NCBI RefSeq assembly: GCF_020809045.1 | Contig: NZ_CP078079.1 | Coordinates: 2,480,001-2,544,000 of the forward strand | DNA from: Pseudarthrobacter sp. L1SW | Lineage (GTDB): Bacteria > Actinomycetota > Actinomycetes > Actinomycetales > Micrococcaceae | Length of the DNA stretch: 64,000 nt | Direction: 5' to 3' | Part shown: piece after piece, positions 16,937-25,178 of the stretch | How the letters are laid out: the number at the start of each line of letters is the position of its first letter | How positions within the stretch are numbered: the first letter of the stretch is position 1 | Made by a program: the position numbers and the translations under genes | Notes under the pieces: generated by a model | Told to the model about the DNA's origin: nothing | The model's database searches: none | The model's input: only the letters and a program-made list of their open reading frames with translations

Positions 16937-18117
16937 CGTGAAGCCTCCAGGAGCCGGACGTTCTCGAGGGCAGCAGCCACCGCTGCTTTCTCGTCCTCAT
17001 CCGGGACCCGGCCACGGACATGCTCCAGGAAGCCGCAGCACACCGAGAGGTCGTCCGGCGCCTCGGCGAGCCTGCTGCTGTAGCTTGAGGCGGCGCCCCG
17101 GGTTCCACCCTCTGGATCAAAACCAAGGACCAGTGTGTCCGAGAAGCGGGAACGCAGCCGCTCCATGGCGCGGGCAGGCCGCTGGGCGTCAGTCAGCGTG
17201 ACCTGGCAGTAGGCCGTTTCAGCCCACTGGTGCGCGGGCGATTCCAGCAGCTCTGCCAGCGGCCCGCGCAGCACGGCCAAGACGCGCGGCGCCGTCCACA
17301 GGACTTCCTGCACGGCGGTGACTCCCTCCACGCCGACGTCCACGAGCCAGCCGCCCTTCTGGTGGGCGGCCTCGGAAAAGGAGTAAGCCAGTGGCGAGCC
17401 CGAGTACCTCACCTGGGGCGACAGGGTCTGGCGTCCGTGGAGGTGCCCCAGCGCCGTGTAGCTAAAGCCTTCGAAGAGGTCCAGCGGCACGGCTCCCACG
17501 CCGCCAATGCTGAGGTCCCGCTCGCTGTCCGAGCTGATCCCCCCGCTGGCGAAGGTGTGGGCCAGGACCACGGAATGCACCGTCGCGGAAGCTGAACGCC
17601 GTTTGATGTCCTCGCGGATCATCCCTGTGGCTGCACGGGTGACCTCAAAGTGGCTGGCGGTGTCCGCTCCGAGTTGTTCGGCGACGAGCCGGGGCTCGAG
17701 CCACGGAATGCCGTAGATGGCAAGCACGGCCTGGCCACCATCCCCGGCAGCGGTGTCCCCGAGCGGCAGCAGCAGCGGTTCGTCCAGGCCGCCGATACTG
17801 GTCCGGAGGTGCACTCCCCCGCGTTCCAGGAGCCGGGACGCAAAGCCCAGGCGGATGGCGGAATCATGGTTGCCGCTGGTCAGCACCACCTTGGCGCCGG
17901 CCGCAGCCAGGCGCACCAGGGCGTCGTCCAACAGGCGCACCACGTCCACGCCGGGAAGGGCGCGGTCATAGACGTCCCCGGCCACCAGGACAACGTCCAC
18001 GCTGTGCTCGTTGACGGCGCCGACCAACTGGTCCACGAAGGCGCGCTGGGCATCCAGCATCCCGACGCCATGGAAGGACCGTCCGAGGTGCCAGTCGGAG
18101 GTGTGTAGTAACCGCAT
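16933..18117 (-). CDS. sbcD: Exonuclease subunit SbcD (Mre11-like nuclease)
   Basis: 394-aa Mn-dependent calcineurin-like phosphoesterase, nuclease partner of SbcC. The metal-binding motifs are in order: 'HTSDWHLG' (D8, H10), 'VAGDVYDRA', 'TSGNHDS' and a later 'VLAHTF' and 'GHLHGRQ'. The C-terminal third matches the SbcD capping domain ('YSGSPLAYSFSEA'). It overlaps sbcC by 4 nt. The ATG is preceded by a -10-like TAACTT at 6 nt spacing, suggesting a leaderless transcript from its own promoter. Confidence 0.94.
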   Translation of the reverse strand: MRLLHTSDWHLGRSFHGVGMLDAQRAFVDQLVGAVNEHSVDVVLVAGDVYDRALPGVDVVRLLDDALVRLAAAGAKVVLTSGNHDSAIRLGFASRLLERGGVHLRTSIGGLDEPLLLPLGDTAAGDGGQAVLAIYGIPWLEPRLVAEQLGADTASHFEVTRAATGMIREDIKRRSASATVHSVVLAHTFASGGISSDSERDLSIGGVGAVPLDLFEGFSYTALGHLHGRQTLSPQVRYSGSPLAYSFSEAAHQKGGWLVDVGVEGVTAVQEVLWTAPRVLAVLRGPLAELLESPAHQWAETAYCQVTLTDAQRPARAMERLRSRFSDTLVLGFDPEGGTRGAASSYSSRLAEAPDDLSVCCGFLEHVRGRVPDEDEKAAVAAALENVRLLEASR

Positions 18118-18123
18118 GTTCCT

Positions 18124-18129
18124 AAGTTA
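18124..18129 (-). promoter_or_regulatory. TAACTT -10 box, leaderless sbcD
   Basis: On the minus strand TAACTT is followed by 6 nt and the sbcD ATG. TTGACT (18150-18145) lies 15 nt upstream as a possible -35, slightly close. Confidence 0.5.
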
Positions 18130-18173
18130 TCGGCTGCCACTGACAGTCAAGGCAACCGCCGCGGCCACCGGGA

Positions 18174-19148
18174 TCAGCCCCGCGTTCCTTCGAAGAAGTC
18201 CTGGGCTTCGCTGGTCCCGTCCTGGGCCCTGTCAGTGCGCCGATGGGCAGGTCCATCCGCGCTGGCAACAGCCGCTGCTGCGGGTGGAGTCCCGTCCGCA
18301 CCCTGCCCTCCGGAGACCGCTTTGGTGGCGGGCCTTTGGGTATCGGCGGCCGCGCCGAAGCTGCGGAACACCAGGCCCGCAATGGCAGCGCCCACGAGCG
18401 GGGCTGCCAGGAACGCCCACAGCTGCCCGGCAGCCCAGCCCGAGCTGAACACGGCGGACGAGACGGCGCGGGCAGGATTGAACGGCAGGTTGCCCACGGA
18501 CTGGCCCAGCTGCAGGAGGACCGCGAAGGACAGTCCGACGGCCACGGCCGCAGCGTAACGGCCACCGTCCGCACTGCTTTCCCTGCCGCCGTCGACGGCG
18601 TTGCCGATGCCAAAGGCGGGCGCCTTGCCGGACGTCCCCAGGAACACCGCCACAATGATTGCGGCTCCCAGCATCTCAAGGAGCAGCACGGCCGCGAGCG
18701 GCGCCTGGATGATGGAGTGCTCGCCAAAGCCGGCAGCGACGGTGTCGAAAGCGGTACGGCTGTCCGCGATCCCCGGCAGGGTGCGCAGGATTCCGAAGAG
18801 GGCCAGGGCGCCCGCCAGTCCCCCCACCAGCTGGGCACCGGCGTAGGCGGCAGCAGCGCCGGCGCGGATCCGTCCGGCCAAGAGGTGGCCCAGGGTGATG
18901 GCGGGATTGAAGTGGCCGCCCGAAACGCGTGCGAAGGCGAGCATCGCGGCGGTGACGGCGAGGCCGGCCGCGAGCGCAGCCGGGAGGGGGCTGGAGTCCG
19001 GGATGGTGAACAGCGGAACACCGAGGCCGGCCACCACGATGAACAGCGTGCCGAACGCCTCTGCGCCCAGCCTGGGCAGGAGCCCGGGACGGGAGGCCTC
19101 CGGGCCGCGGGGCAAAGAGTGGTGATGGTCAACGGCGGGGGTGCTCAT
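18174..19148 (-). CDS. Aquaporin / MIP-family channel
   Basis: 324-aa membrane channel with both half-helix NPA motifs: 'GGHFNPAIT' in the first half and 'NLPFNPARAVS' in the second, with six hydrophobic segments around them. It passes water or small neutral solutes; selectivity cannot be read safely. A hydrophilic C-terminal tail of about 60 residues (Ala/Gly/Asp-rich) is longer than in typical aquaporins. ATG 19148 has AAAGGG about 7 nt upstream. The open frame runs further upstream, but that part has no channel features. It is divergent from an ADP-ribosylglycohydrolase gene. Confidence 0.87.
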   Translation of the reverse strand: MSTPAVDHHHSLPRGPEASRPGLLPRLGAEAFGTLFIVVAGLGVPLFTIPDSSPLPAALAAGLAVTAAMLAFARVSGGHFNPAITLGHLLAGRIRAGAAAAYAGAQLVGGLAGALALFGILRTLPGIADSRTAFDTVAAGFGEHSIIQAPLAAVLLLEMLGAAIIVAVFLGTSGKAPAFGIGNAVDGGRESSADGGRYAAAVAVGLSFAVLLQLGQSVGNLPFNPARAVSSAVFSSGWAAGQLWAFLAAPLVGAAIAGLVFRSFGAAADTQRPATKAVSGGQGADGTPPAAAAVASADGPAHRRTDRAQDGTSEAQDFFEGTRG

Positions 19149-19231
19149 GGTGGACCCTTTGGTAGGCAGGAGATGGCGGTACGGCCGCCGGGCAACCCCT
19201 CCATTATTCCAGCTGCCGCTGGGCGTTTGCT

Positions 19232-19259
19232 GTGCCCGCGGCTTTACCCACGCGGGCAC
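19232..19259. repeat. 9-bp inverted repeat in divergent promoter region
   Basis: GTGCCCGCG (19232-19240) pairs perfectly with CGCGGGCAC (19251-19259) across a 10-nt spacer, between the divergent aquaporin and ADP-ribosylglycohydrolase genes. A terminator is not expected there, so it may be an operator or chance GC symmetry. Confidence 0.35.
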
Positions 19260-19296
19260 GGCCCGGCACCCGTCAGGACGCCGGCCGCTGCCGCGG

Positions 19297-19302
19297 TAAA
19301 TT
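19297..19302 (+). promoter_or_regulatory. TAAATT -10 box, leaderless ADP-ribosylglycohydrolase
   Basis: TAAATT is followed by 6 nt and ATG 19309. There is no Shine-Dalgarno between them. Confidence 0.5.
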
Positions 19303-19308
19303 TGCAGC

Positions 19309-20430
19309 ATGAGCAATGAACCCGGCCCGTCCGCGCCCGCACTGACATCACGGATCCACGGCTGCCTGCTGGGCGGCGCATTGGGCGATGCATTGGGCTT
19401 TGCCGTTGGGACGGACTCGATGGAGGAGATCCGCCGCCGGTTCGGACAGCGCGGCCTCACCGGTTTCCATGCGCTCACGGAGAGCCCCTTTTCGGACGAG
19501 ACCCAGCTGACCCTTTACACGGTCGACGGGCTGGTGGAGGCCCTTGAGTGGGCCAATTCCGGGGTGGGCGCGGACGTCAACGCCTGCCTCTGGCTTGCGT
19601 ACCTCCGGTGGCTTGCCACCCAGGGTGAAGAGGCCGGGCCGCGGGCCCCGGCGCCGCAGCCGCGTTGGATCGACCGCCAGGCAGTGCTCCACGAGCGCCG
19701 GCGTCCGGACAAAACCTCAATCTCCGGCCTGGCCACGGGCGAGATGGGGACTGCCTTCCGTCCGGTGAATCCGGCGTCGAAAGGCTACGGTACGGTGGTG
19801 CGTTCGGCGCCGTTCGGGCTGGTCCCGCACATCACGCCCGACGCCGTCTATAAGTTGAGCACCGACGCCGCCGCACTGACGCACGGGCATCCGGCGGCCC
19901 GCCAAAGTGCAGGGATCTTCAGCCTGCTGATCCACCGGCTCGTCTCGGGTGAAGGGCTCCCGGAGGCGGCTGCCGCGGTGGCCGCCCACTCCCGCACGCT
20001 CAACGAGGTGGCACCGGAACTGCCCCAACGCCTGGAGACGGCACTCCGGCTCGCGGCCAACGGCGCAGTCTCCCCGGAGGAACTGACGGACGCGCTGGGT
20101 GAGGGCGTGGCCGCGGAGGAAGCCCTCGCCGTCGCGCTTTATGCGGTGCTTGCCACTGCGCCCGGCCCGGGCAAGGCGGGCGGGGACAACCACGGCACGG
20201 ACGACGCCGGCGCGGACACCTTGCCCGTCCGGCACTTCCGGGAGGCGCTGGCACTGGCGGTGAACCACGGCGGCAACAGCGATTCCACCGGTTCGCTGGC
20301 CGGGAACATCCTGGGGGCCTTCTATGGCGAGGAGTGCCTTCCCGCTGACTGGCTCGGGTCGCTGGAGGCGCCGGAGGCCGTCCGCGGCATGGCCAATCTC
20401 CTGGTGGGGGTTACGACCGCCGAAGGCTGA
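19309..20430 (+). CDS. ADP-ribosylglycohydrolase family protein
   Basis: 373-aa DraG/ARH-like protein expected to remove ADP-ribose from a protein or small molecule using two Mg ions. Signatures are 'GCLLGGALGDALGFAVG' near residue 18, the metal-binding 'FSDETQLTLYT' and the late 'NHGGNSDSTGSLAGNILGAFYG'. The latter has Asn where DraG-type enzymes have Asp at the first position of the DSDS/T motif; the central D is kept, so activity is plausible but not assured. The protein has a charged insert around 155-170. Its 3' end overlaps the convergent DUF4395 gene by 20 bp. Substrate unknown. Confidence 0.85.
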   Translation: MSNEPGPSAPALTSRIHGCLLGGALGDALGFAVGTDSMEEIRRRFGQRGLTGFHALTESPFSDETQLTLYTVDGLVEALEWANSGVGADVNACLWLAYLRWLATQGEEAGPRAPAPQPRWIDRQAVLHERRRPDKTSISGLATGEMGTAFRPVNPASKGYGTVVRSAPFGLVPHITPDAVYKLSTDAAALTHGHPAARQSAGIFSLLIHRLVSGEGLPEAAAAVAAHSRTLNEVAPELPQRLETALRLAANGAVSPEELTDALGEGVAAEEALAVALYAVLATAPGPGKAGGDNHGTDDAGADTLPVRHFREALALAVNHGGNSDSTGSLAGNILGAFYGEECLPADWLGSLEAPEAVRGMANLLVGVTTAEG

Positions 20431-20890
20431 TGTTGTTGCACGCCTCGCAGACGTCCTCCGGGATCAGTCCGCGGCGCTGAAGGAACCCGAAGATCACGCA
20501 GCCCAGGCAAAAGCCCGCAAAAGCTTCCAGTGAGGCCGCCACGATCAGGATGCCCAGCACTGCCCAGGCTGCGGGAGCCGCCCCGGCCAGGAACAGGACC
20601 AGGGCCGTGGTGGACACCGCGGCCCCTATCCCCTGGGCGAAGCGCTTGGGCGGTCCCGGGACAAGCTTCACGCGTCCCAGCCGCGGCGTGATGATTTTCA
20701 CGGACAAGAGCGCAAGCGGCGAAACCCTCGGGCCGAAGAGGACGCGCAGCCAGAATCCGGCCGCAAGAGCCAGCAGGCCCCATGCCGAGCCGCTGGCTGC
20801 CGTCACAACCGCGAGCAGCACAACCAGGCCCGCGGTCACGCGGGCAGCGTACTCATTGACGGGATTCGGGAAGGCGAACACAGAACTCAT
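20411..20890 (-). CDS. DUF4395 membrane protein with two CxxC motifs
   Basis: 159-aa protein of the DUF4395 type: 'FPNPVNEYAARVTAG' at the start, then two hydrophobic pairs and the stretch 'LFGPRVSPLALLSVKIITPRLG'. Near the C-terminus are CLGC ('AGFCLGCVIFG') and CEAC ('DVCEACNN'). The family has no established function, but its frequent neighbours in other genomes are thioredoxin- or rhodanese-like proteins, so a membrane thiol/sulfur role is plausible. Here no such neighbour is adjacent. The gene overlaps the convergent ADP-ribosylglycohydrolase by 20 bp. Confidence 0.8.
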   Translation of the reverse strand: MSSVFAFPNPVNEYAARVTAGLVVLLAVVTAASGSAWGLLALAAGFWLRVLFGPRVSPLALLSVKIITPRLGRVKLVPGPPKRFAQGIGAAVSTTALVLFLAGAAPAAWAVLGILIVAASLEAFAGFCLGCVIFGFLQRRGLIPEDVCEACNNISLRRS

Positions 20891-20896
20891 GAGCCA

Positions 20897-20902
20897 AGGC
20901 TA
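20897..20902 (-). promoter_or_regulatory. TAGCCT -10 box, leaderless DUF4395 gene
   Basis: On the minus strand TAGCCT is followed by 6 nt (TGGCTC) and ATG 20890, with no ribosome site between. Confidence 0.45.
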
Positions 20903-20958
20903 GGAGCGGCCGGTCCGCCAGCCAAGGATTGTTGCGCCGCATGAACCGGCGGGGCGGT

Positions 20959-21978
20959 TCAGGCTATGGCCGCGGCCGCGAAACCGCCCACCATCTGCAG
21001 GAACTCACCTTCGGACAGCACCTCGATGGCTTGCCCGCGCTCATGGAGCTCCAGGACCCGGCGGGCCTTGCCCGTCAGCCTGCCGGACCGCAGGTCCGAG
21101 GCGACAAAGCCGTCCCCCACCACCAGGACCGTGGTGCGTCCGGTCACCCGGCTTTCGGGCCGGGCACCGACGTCGGCAGAGCGTTTTTTCGCCTCCGGGC
21201 GTCCCATGGACAGCTGCCCGGTGAAGACGACGGTCTGCCCGTAGAGGGGATGGCCGGGCTCCGCGTCGGGGTTGGGCAGCGGATTGGCGCCCTCCTCCGG
21301 CCAGCCTGGCTGGAAGGACCGGAGCGGCGCGGCAGTGCTGCCGGACGCTGCGGAGAGGGCGGCCAGGCTGGGCTTGGACAGCGCATCCATGGCGGGGTCA
21401 AAAGCCTGCTGCCGCGGCATTGCCAGCCCCAGGGACAGGTAAAGCTCGGCGATGCTGTTGGCCTGGTTCCTGCGGGCGATGTCGATCAGGATTCCTGCGC
21501 ACGCCCGCGCGTCCTCGGCGGCGTCGTGATGGTTCACCAGGGGAACGCCGGCTTCCTCCGCGGCGAAGGGCAGGGAGTTGGACACCAGGGAATAGCACCG
21601 CCGGGAGAGCATCACCGTGCAGACGTAGTCATAGGCCGGGCCCGGCAGGCCCGAGACCTCCAGGCCGGAACGGATCACGCCCAGGTCGAAGGAAGCATTG
21701 TGCGCGGCAAGGATGTCGTCCCCGATGAAGGCGCCGATCTCGGGGAAGAGTTCCCCGAAACGGGGCTTGCCGGCCACGTCCTCGGCCCGGATGCCGTGGA
21801 TCCGGACGTTGTGGTAGTCAAAGTGGTCGTGGTCCTGCGGCGGCCGCATGAGCCACGAAGCTTCCTCCACGATCCGGCCGCCCCGGACCTTGGTCAGGCC
21901 GACCGCACAGGGAGACCCCCGAAAGCCGTTTGCAGTCTCGAAGTCAATCGCCGTAAAGTCCAAACCCACGGCCCCCAC
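20959..21978 (-). CDS. DnaQ-like 3'-5' exonuclease with BRCT domain
   Basis: 339-aa protein. The N-terminal DEDDh exonuclease shows 'AIDFETAN' (D and E of motif I), 'AAHNASFDLGV' (motif II) and 'HDAAEDARA' (motif III, HxAxxD). A linker of about 60 residues leads to a C-terminal BRCT domain ('LYGQTVVFTGQLSMGRPEA' ... 'TTVLVVGDG'). This architecture is common in Actinobacteria, annotated as DNA polymerase III epsilon-like, and suggests DNA repair rather than replicative proofreading. The start is GTG 21978 with TAAGG immediately upstream. It is divergent from dedA across 44 bp. Confidence 0.88.
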   Translation of the reverse strand: MGAVGLDFTAIDFETANGFRGSPCAVGLTKVRGGRIVEEASWLMRPPQDHDHFDYHNVRIHGIRAEDVAGKPRFGELFPEIGAFIGDDILAAHNASFDLGVIRSGLEVSGLPGPAYDYVCTVMLSRRCYSLVSNSLPFAAEEAGVPLVNHHDAAEDARACAGILIDIARRNQANSIAELYLSLGLAMPRQQAFDPAMDALSKPSLAALSAASGSTAAPLRSFQPGWPEEGANPLPNPDAEPGHPLYGQTVVFTGQLSMGRPEAKKRSADVGARPESRVTGRTTVLVVGDGFVASDLRSGRLTGKARRVLELHERGQAIEVLSEGEFLQMVGGFAAAAIA

Positions 21979-22010
21979 CTTACCGTCGGAAACCGTCCAA
22001 ACCCGTCAAG

Positions 22011-22016
22011 TACCCT
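22011..22016 (+). promoter_or_regulatory. TACCCT -10 box, leaderless dedA
   Basis: TACCCT is followed by 6 nt (TGAGGG) and GTG 22023. The same six bases could act as a too-close ribosome site, so the leaderless reading is favoured but not certain. Confidence 0.4.
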
Positions 22017-22022
22017 TGAGGG

Positions 22023-22814
22023 GTGAACTTTCCTGTGATGAACCACCTCGCCGTGTCCATGCTGGGCGGGGCAGGACCCGTCCAGCCCCAGCTGGCCTCC
22101 TTCCTGCCCGACTGGCTGAACCCCCAGGTCTTCCTGGCCGATCCCGCCCTGGCTCCCTGGGTGGTCCTGCTGGTCTGCGGCATCGTCTTCGCGGAAACCG
22201 GCCTGCTGGTTGGCTTCTTCCTGCCGGGCGATTCCATGCTGTTCACTGCCGGACTGCTGGTGGCCACGGACACCATCAAGTTCAACGTGTTCCTTTTCGC
22301 GCTGCTGATCATCGTCTCGGCCATCATCGGCAACCAGACCGGCTACTTCATCGGCTCCAAGGCCGGACCCGCCATCTTCAACAAGCCCAACTCGCGCCTG
22401 TTCAAGCGCGAGAACGTGGAGAATGCGCATGCGTTCTTTGAAAAGCACGGCGGCAAGGCGCTGATCCTGGCCCGCTTTGTCCCCATCATCAGGACGTTCG
22501 TTCCCGTCATCGTGGGCGTGGCCCAGATGAGCAAGAAGAAGTTCTTTCTCTTCAACGTCATCGGCGCAGTGCTGTGGGGCGGCGGCGTGACCCTCCTGGG
22601 CTACCTGCTGGGCGACCGCATCCCGTGGGTGCGCGAGAACCTGGACATCATCTTCATCGCGATCGTGCTGGTGTCGGTCCTGCCCATTGGCGTGGAGGTC
22701 CTCCGCGGCATCTCCGCCAAGCGGCAGGCGAAGGCATACGGCACCGATCCGGTGGACGAGTTCATCGAAGAGCACGCCCCCGACGACGAGCAGAAGACCC
22801 CGCGCCTCCCCTGA
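22023..22814 (+). CDS. DedA-family membrane protein
   Basis: 263-aa member of the DedA/SNARE-associated superfamily, proposed lipid flippases (undecaprenyl phosphate or phospholipid) important for envelope homeostasis. Family signatures are 'ETGLLVGFFLPGDSMLFTAG', 'GYFIGSKAG', 'RFVPIIRTFVPVIVGVAQM' and 'NVIGAVLWGGG'. The C-terminal 35 residues are hydrophilic. The GTG at 22023 is supported by a TACCCT box 6 nt upstream; ATG 22038 and ATG 22059 are alternatives. A strong hairpin follows the stop. Confidence 0.88.
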   Translation: MNFPVMNHLAVSMLGGAGPVQPQLASFLPDWLNPQVFLADPALAPWVVLLVCGIVFAETGLLVGFFLPGDSMLFTAGLLVATDTIKFNVFLFALLIIVSAIIGNQTGYFIGSKAGPAIFNKPNSRLFKRENVENAHAFFEKHGGKALILARFVPIIRTFVPVIVGVAQMSKKKFFLFNVIGAVLWGGGVTLLGYLLGDRIPWVRENLDIIFIAIVLVSVLPIGVEVLRGISAKRQAKAYGTDPVDEFIEEHAPDDEQKTPRLP

Positions 22815-22826
22815 CCCCCGCAGCCC

Positions 22827-22891
22827 GGAGTTTTTGTCCAGCTGTGCAGGCCTAAAGCCCGGCAAAGTCCGCATAGCGGGACAAAAACTCC
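22827..22891. terminator. Strong hairpin between convergent dedA and rdgB
   Basis: A perfect 13-bp stem (22827-22839 with 22879-22891; arms GGAGTTTTTGTCC and complement). It extends inward after one mismatch by 7 more pairs including one G-T (22841-22847 with 22871-22877), leaving a roughly 23-nt loop. It lies between two convergent 3' ends and probably terminates both. Its size and style resemble the elements at 8155 and 61289. Confidence 0.65.
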
Positions 22892-22896
22892 ACGGG

Positions 22897-23571
22897 TCAG
22901 GAGCCCTGGGCCCGCAGTGCCTCGACGATGGCGGGCAGCAGCGCCCGGAACGCCTTGCCCCGGTGGCTGATGGCGTTCTTTTCCTCGGCGGACAGCTCGG
23001 CACAGCTGCGCTCCTCCCCTGCGGGCTGCAGGACAGGATCGTAGCCGAAGCCCCCGTCCCCCCGAGGCTCGCGCAGCAGGATCCCTTCGAGCTGCCCGTA
23101 TTCCACAACCTCGCGTCCCGGTGTACCGTCCGTGTCCGGCACCGCGAGCGCCGCCGCGCAGACGAACGCGGCGCCGCGATGGTGGTCCGGAACGTCCGAG
23201 AGCTGGCTCAGCAGGAGCCGGAGGTTTGCGGCGTCGTCGCCGTGGCTGCCGGCCCAGCGGGCCGAGAAGATTCCGGGCGCTCCGCCCATCACGTCCACGG
23301 CAAGGCCGGAGTCGTCGGCTATCGCCACGAGGCCGGTCGCCTCCGCAACAGCGCGCGCCTTGAGCAGCGAATTCTCGGCGAACGTCACACCTGTTTCGAC
23401 GACGTCCGGGGCACCTGCCGCCGCCGCGTCCACCACTTGTGTGTCGACGTCGAGCCCTGGCACCTGTCCCCGCAGCAGTTCGCGCAGCTCCCGCAGTTTC
23501 CCCTTGTTGTGCGTGGCCAGAACCAGCCGCGGGACTGTGCCTTGCCCCGGGGCGGCGCCTGCCGTGCTCAC
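22897..23571 (-). CDS. rdgB: dITP/XTP pyrophosphatase (RdgB/HAM1)
   Basis: Hydrolyses non-canonical purine triphosphates (ITP, dITP, XTP) to keep them out of nucleic acids. The 224-aa protein shows the family start '[18 protein letters not shown]', the catalytic region '[16 protein letters not shown]', '[11 protein letters not shown]' and the C-terminal '[11 protein letters not shown]'. A 12-residue Ala/Gly-rich N-tail precedes the fold. The start overlaps the rph stop by 4 nt, giving the rph-rdgB pair usual in Actinobacteria. Confidence 0.95.
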   Translation of the reverse strand: MSTAGAAPGQGTVPRLVLATHNKGKLRELRELLRGQVPGLDVDTQVVDAAAAGAPDVVETGVTFAENSLLKARAVAEATGLVAIADDSGLAVDVMGGAPGIFSARWAGSHGDDAANLRLLLSQLSDVPDHHRGAAFVCAAALAVPDTDGTPGREVVEYGQLEGILLREPRGDGGFGYDPVLQPAGEERSCAELSAEEKNAISHRGKAFRALLPAIVEALRAQGS

Positions 23572-24326
23572 AGGGTGTCTGCCAGCGTTTCGCGCTGGAT
23601 GGCCGCGAGCTGCGTGGTGCCCAGCAGGGCAAGGTCCAGGAGCGCGTCCAGCTCGGCCCGGTCGAAGGGCGCACCCTCAGCCGTTCCCTGAACTTCCACG
23701 AACTTCCCGGAGCCGGTGACCACCACGTTCATGTCCGTTTCGGCCCGGACGTCCTCAACGTACGGCAGGTCCAGCATGGGAACGCCGTCGATGATGCCCA
23801 CGGACACCGCGGCGATGGTGTCGATAAGGGGCTGGGCGTTCTTCGCGATCAGTTTGTTGTCCCGTGCGAAGCGGATGGAGTCAGCGAGCGCAACGTAGGC
23901 ACCGGTGATGGCTGCCGTGCGGGTTCCGCCGTCGGCCTGGAGGACGTCGCAGTCCAGCACAATGGTGTTCTCGCCCAGTGCCTTGGTGTCGATGATCGAG
24001 CGGAGGGAACGGCCGATGAGCCGGGAGATCTCGTGGGTGCGGCCGCCGATCTTGCCCTTGACGGATTCGCGGTCGGAGCGGGTGTTGGTGGCCCGTGGCA
24101 GCATGGCGTACTCGGCAGTGACCCAGCCGCGGCCCTCGCCCTTGAGCCAGCGCGGGACGCCCGCGGTCAGGGACGCGGTGCACAGGACCCTGGTGTTGCC
24201 GAACTCGATCAGGGCCGACCCCTCAGCCTGGGAGGACCATCCGCGGGTGATGCTGATGGGCCGGAGCTGGTCGGGGGCGCGGCCGTCGGCGCGCACGATG
24301 GGCACTGCAGTTGCTTCAGAAGTCAT
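23568..24326 (-). CDS. rph: Ribonuclease PH
   Basis: Phosphorolytic 3'-5' exoribonuclease that trims tRNA precursors. The 252-aa protein has '[15 protein letters not shown]' at the start, then '[21 protein letters not shown]', '[19 protein letters not shown]' and '[17 protein letters not shown]', all standard for the family. It overlaps rdgB by 4 nt. A TAAGCT box 6 nt before the ATG suggests a promoter in the 54 bp between the upstream phosphodiesterase gene and rph. Confidence 0.96.
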   Translation of the reverse strand: MTSEATAVPIVRADGRAPDQLRPISITRGWSSQAEGSALIEFGNTRVLCTASLTAGVPRWLKGEGRGWVTAEYAMLPRATNTRSDRESVKGKIGGRTHEISRLIGRSLRSIIDTKALGENTIVLDCDVLQADGGTRTAAITGAYVALADSIRFARDNKLIAKNAQPLIDTIAAVSVGIIDGVPMLDLPYVEDVRAETDMNVVVTGSGKFVEVQGTAEGAPFDRAELDALLDLALLGTTQLAAIQRETLADTL

Positions 24327-24332
24327 GCCTTT

Positions 24333-24338
24333 AGCTTA
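24333..24338 (-). promoter_or_regulatory. TAAGCT -10 box, leaderless rph
   Basis: On the minus strand TAAGCT is followed by AAAGGC (6 nt) and ATG 24326. AAAGG is too close to the ATG to be a normal ribosome site. Confidence 0.45.
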
Positions 24339-24380
24339 TCCACTGCAGCTGCCCCCGACGCCGGCCCTGCCTCAAGGCGC

Positions 24381-25178
24381 CTAGATGGTGTAGTGGACTC
24401 CGGCAACCGCCACCGCAACGTCGCCACCGAACACGGGCCGGGCCTCGGCCATCACGGTGGTCTGGGACGTCCATACCGGAATGTGCGTCAGCAGGAGCCG
24501 GCGTGCCCCCGCCGCCGCGGCTGCCTCGCCGGCACGCTTGCCGGTGAGGTGGACGTCCTTGATGCCGTCGTCGCGGCCTTCTTCGAACGCAGCTTCGCAC
24601 AGGAAAAGGTCGGCGTCCTTGGCGGCTTCCTCAAGCCCGGCACAGGAATCGGTGTCACCGGAGTACGTCAGGGTCCGGGAGACGATGTTGCCTTCCTTGT
24701 CCGGCTCCACCACTTCCACCCGCAGGGCGTAGGCCTCCTCCACGGGGTGGTTCACGGCAAAGGGGGTCACGGTGAAGGGACCCACGGTAACCGGCTCGCG
24801 CTCGGCCCAGTTGGTGAAGTCGAACTCCTCGCGCATTCCCGGGTCCAGCTCCAGGCCGTAGGCGGTTGCCATCCGGTCCGCCGTGGCGGCCGGTCCCCAG
24901 ACCGGGATCCGTCCCCTGCCCCAGCCGCCGGGCTTCCAGCGGACGGCCACGTGCAGGCCGCAGAGGTCCATGCAGTGGTCGGGGTGCAGGTGGGTCAGGA
25001 AGATCGCGTCGATGTCCTCCAGGTCGGTGTACCGCTGGATGGCACCGAGCGCCCCGCTGCCCAGGTCCATGACCACTTTCCAGGTCCGCTCGCCGTCGTT
25101 CGCGGTCAGGAGGTAGCACGACGCCGGTGACCCGGGGCCGGGGAACGAGCCGGTACAGCCGACGATGGTGAGCTTCAC
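24381..25178 (-). CDS. Metallo-beta-lactamase fold phosphodiesterase (Rv1339-like)
   Basis: 265-aa metallo-beta-lactamase-fold hydrolase with the metal motif '[11 protein letters not shown]' (HxHxDH), '[12 protein letters not shown]', 'YSGDTDSC', the acidic 'DLFLCEAAF' and a late 'LLLTHIPVW'. The position between murI and rph matches Mycobacterium Rv1339, reported to be an atypical class II cAMP phosphodiesterase, so a cyclic-nucleotide phosphodiesterase is the best guess. An RNase Z-like nuclease is the alternative. The start is GTG 25178, overlapping the murI stop as GTGA. The frame continues upstream inside murI, but the beta-lactamase fold begins here ('[10 protein letters not shown]'). 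Confidence 0.85.
   Translation of the reverse strand: MKLTIVGCTGSFPGPGSPASCYLLTANDGERTWKVVMDLGSGALGAIQRYTDLEDIDAIFLTHLHPDHCMDLCGLHVAVRWKPGGWGRGRIPVWGPAATADRMATAYGLELDPGMREEFDFTNWAEREPVTVGPFTVTPFAVNHPVEEAYALRVEVVEPDKEGNIVSRTLTYSGDTDSCAGLEEAAKDADLFLCEAAFEEGRDDGIKDVHLTGKRAGEAAAAAGARRLLLTHIPVWTSQTTVMAEARPVFGGDVAVAVAGVHYTI

Noticed and set aside
19232..19259. Terminator reading of the 9-bp inverted repeat
   Set aside because: It lies between divergent 5' ends, so there is no transcript to terminate; kept only as a possible regulatory repeat.
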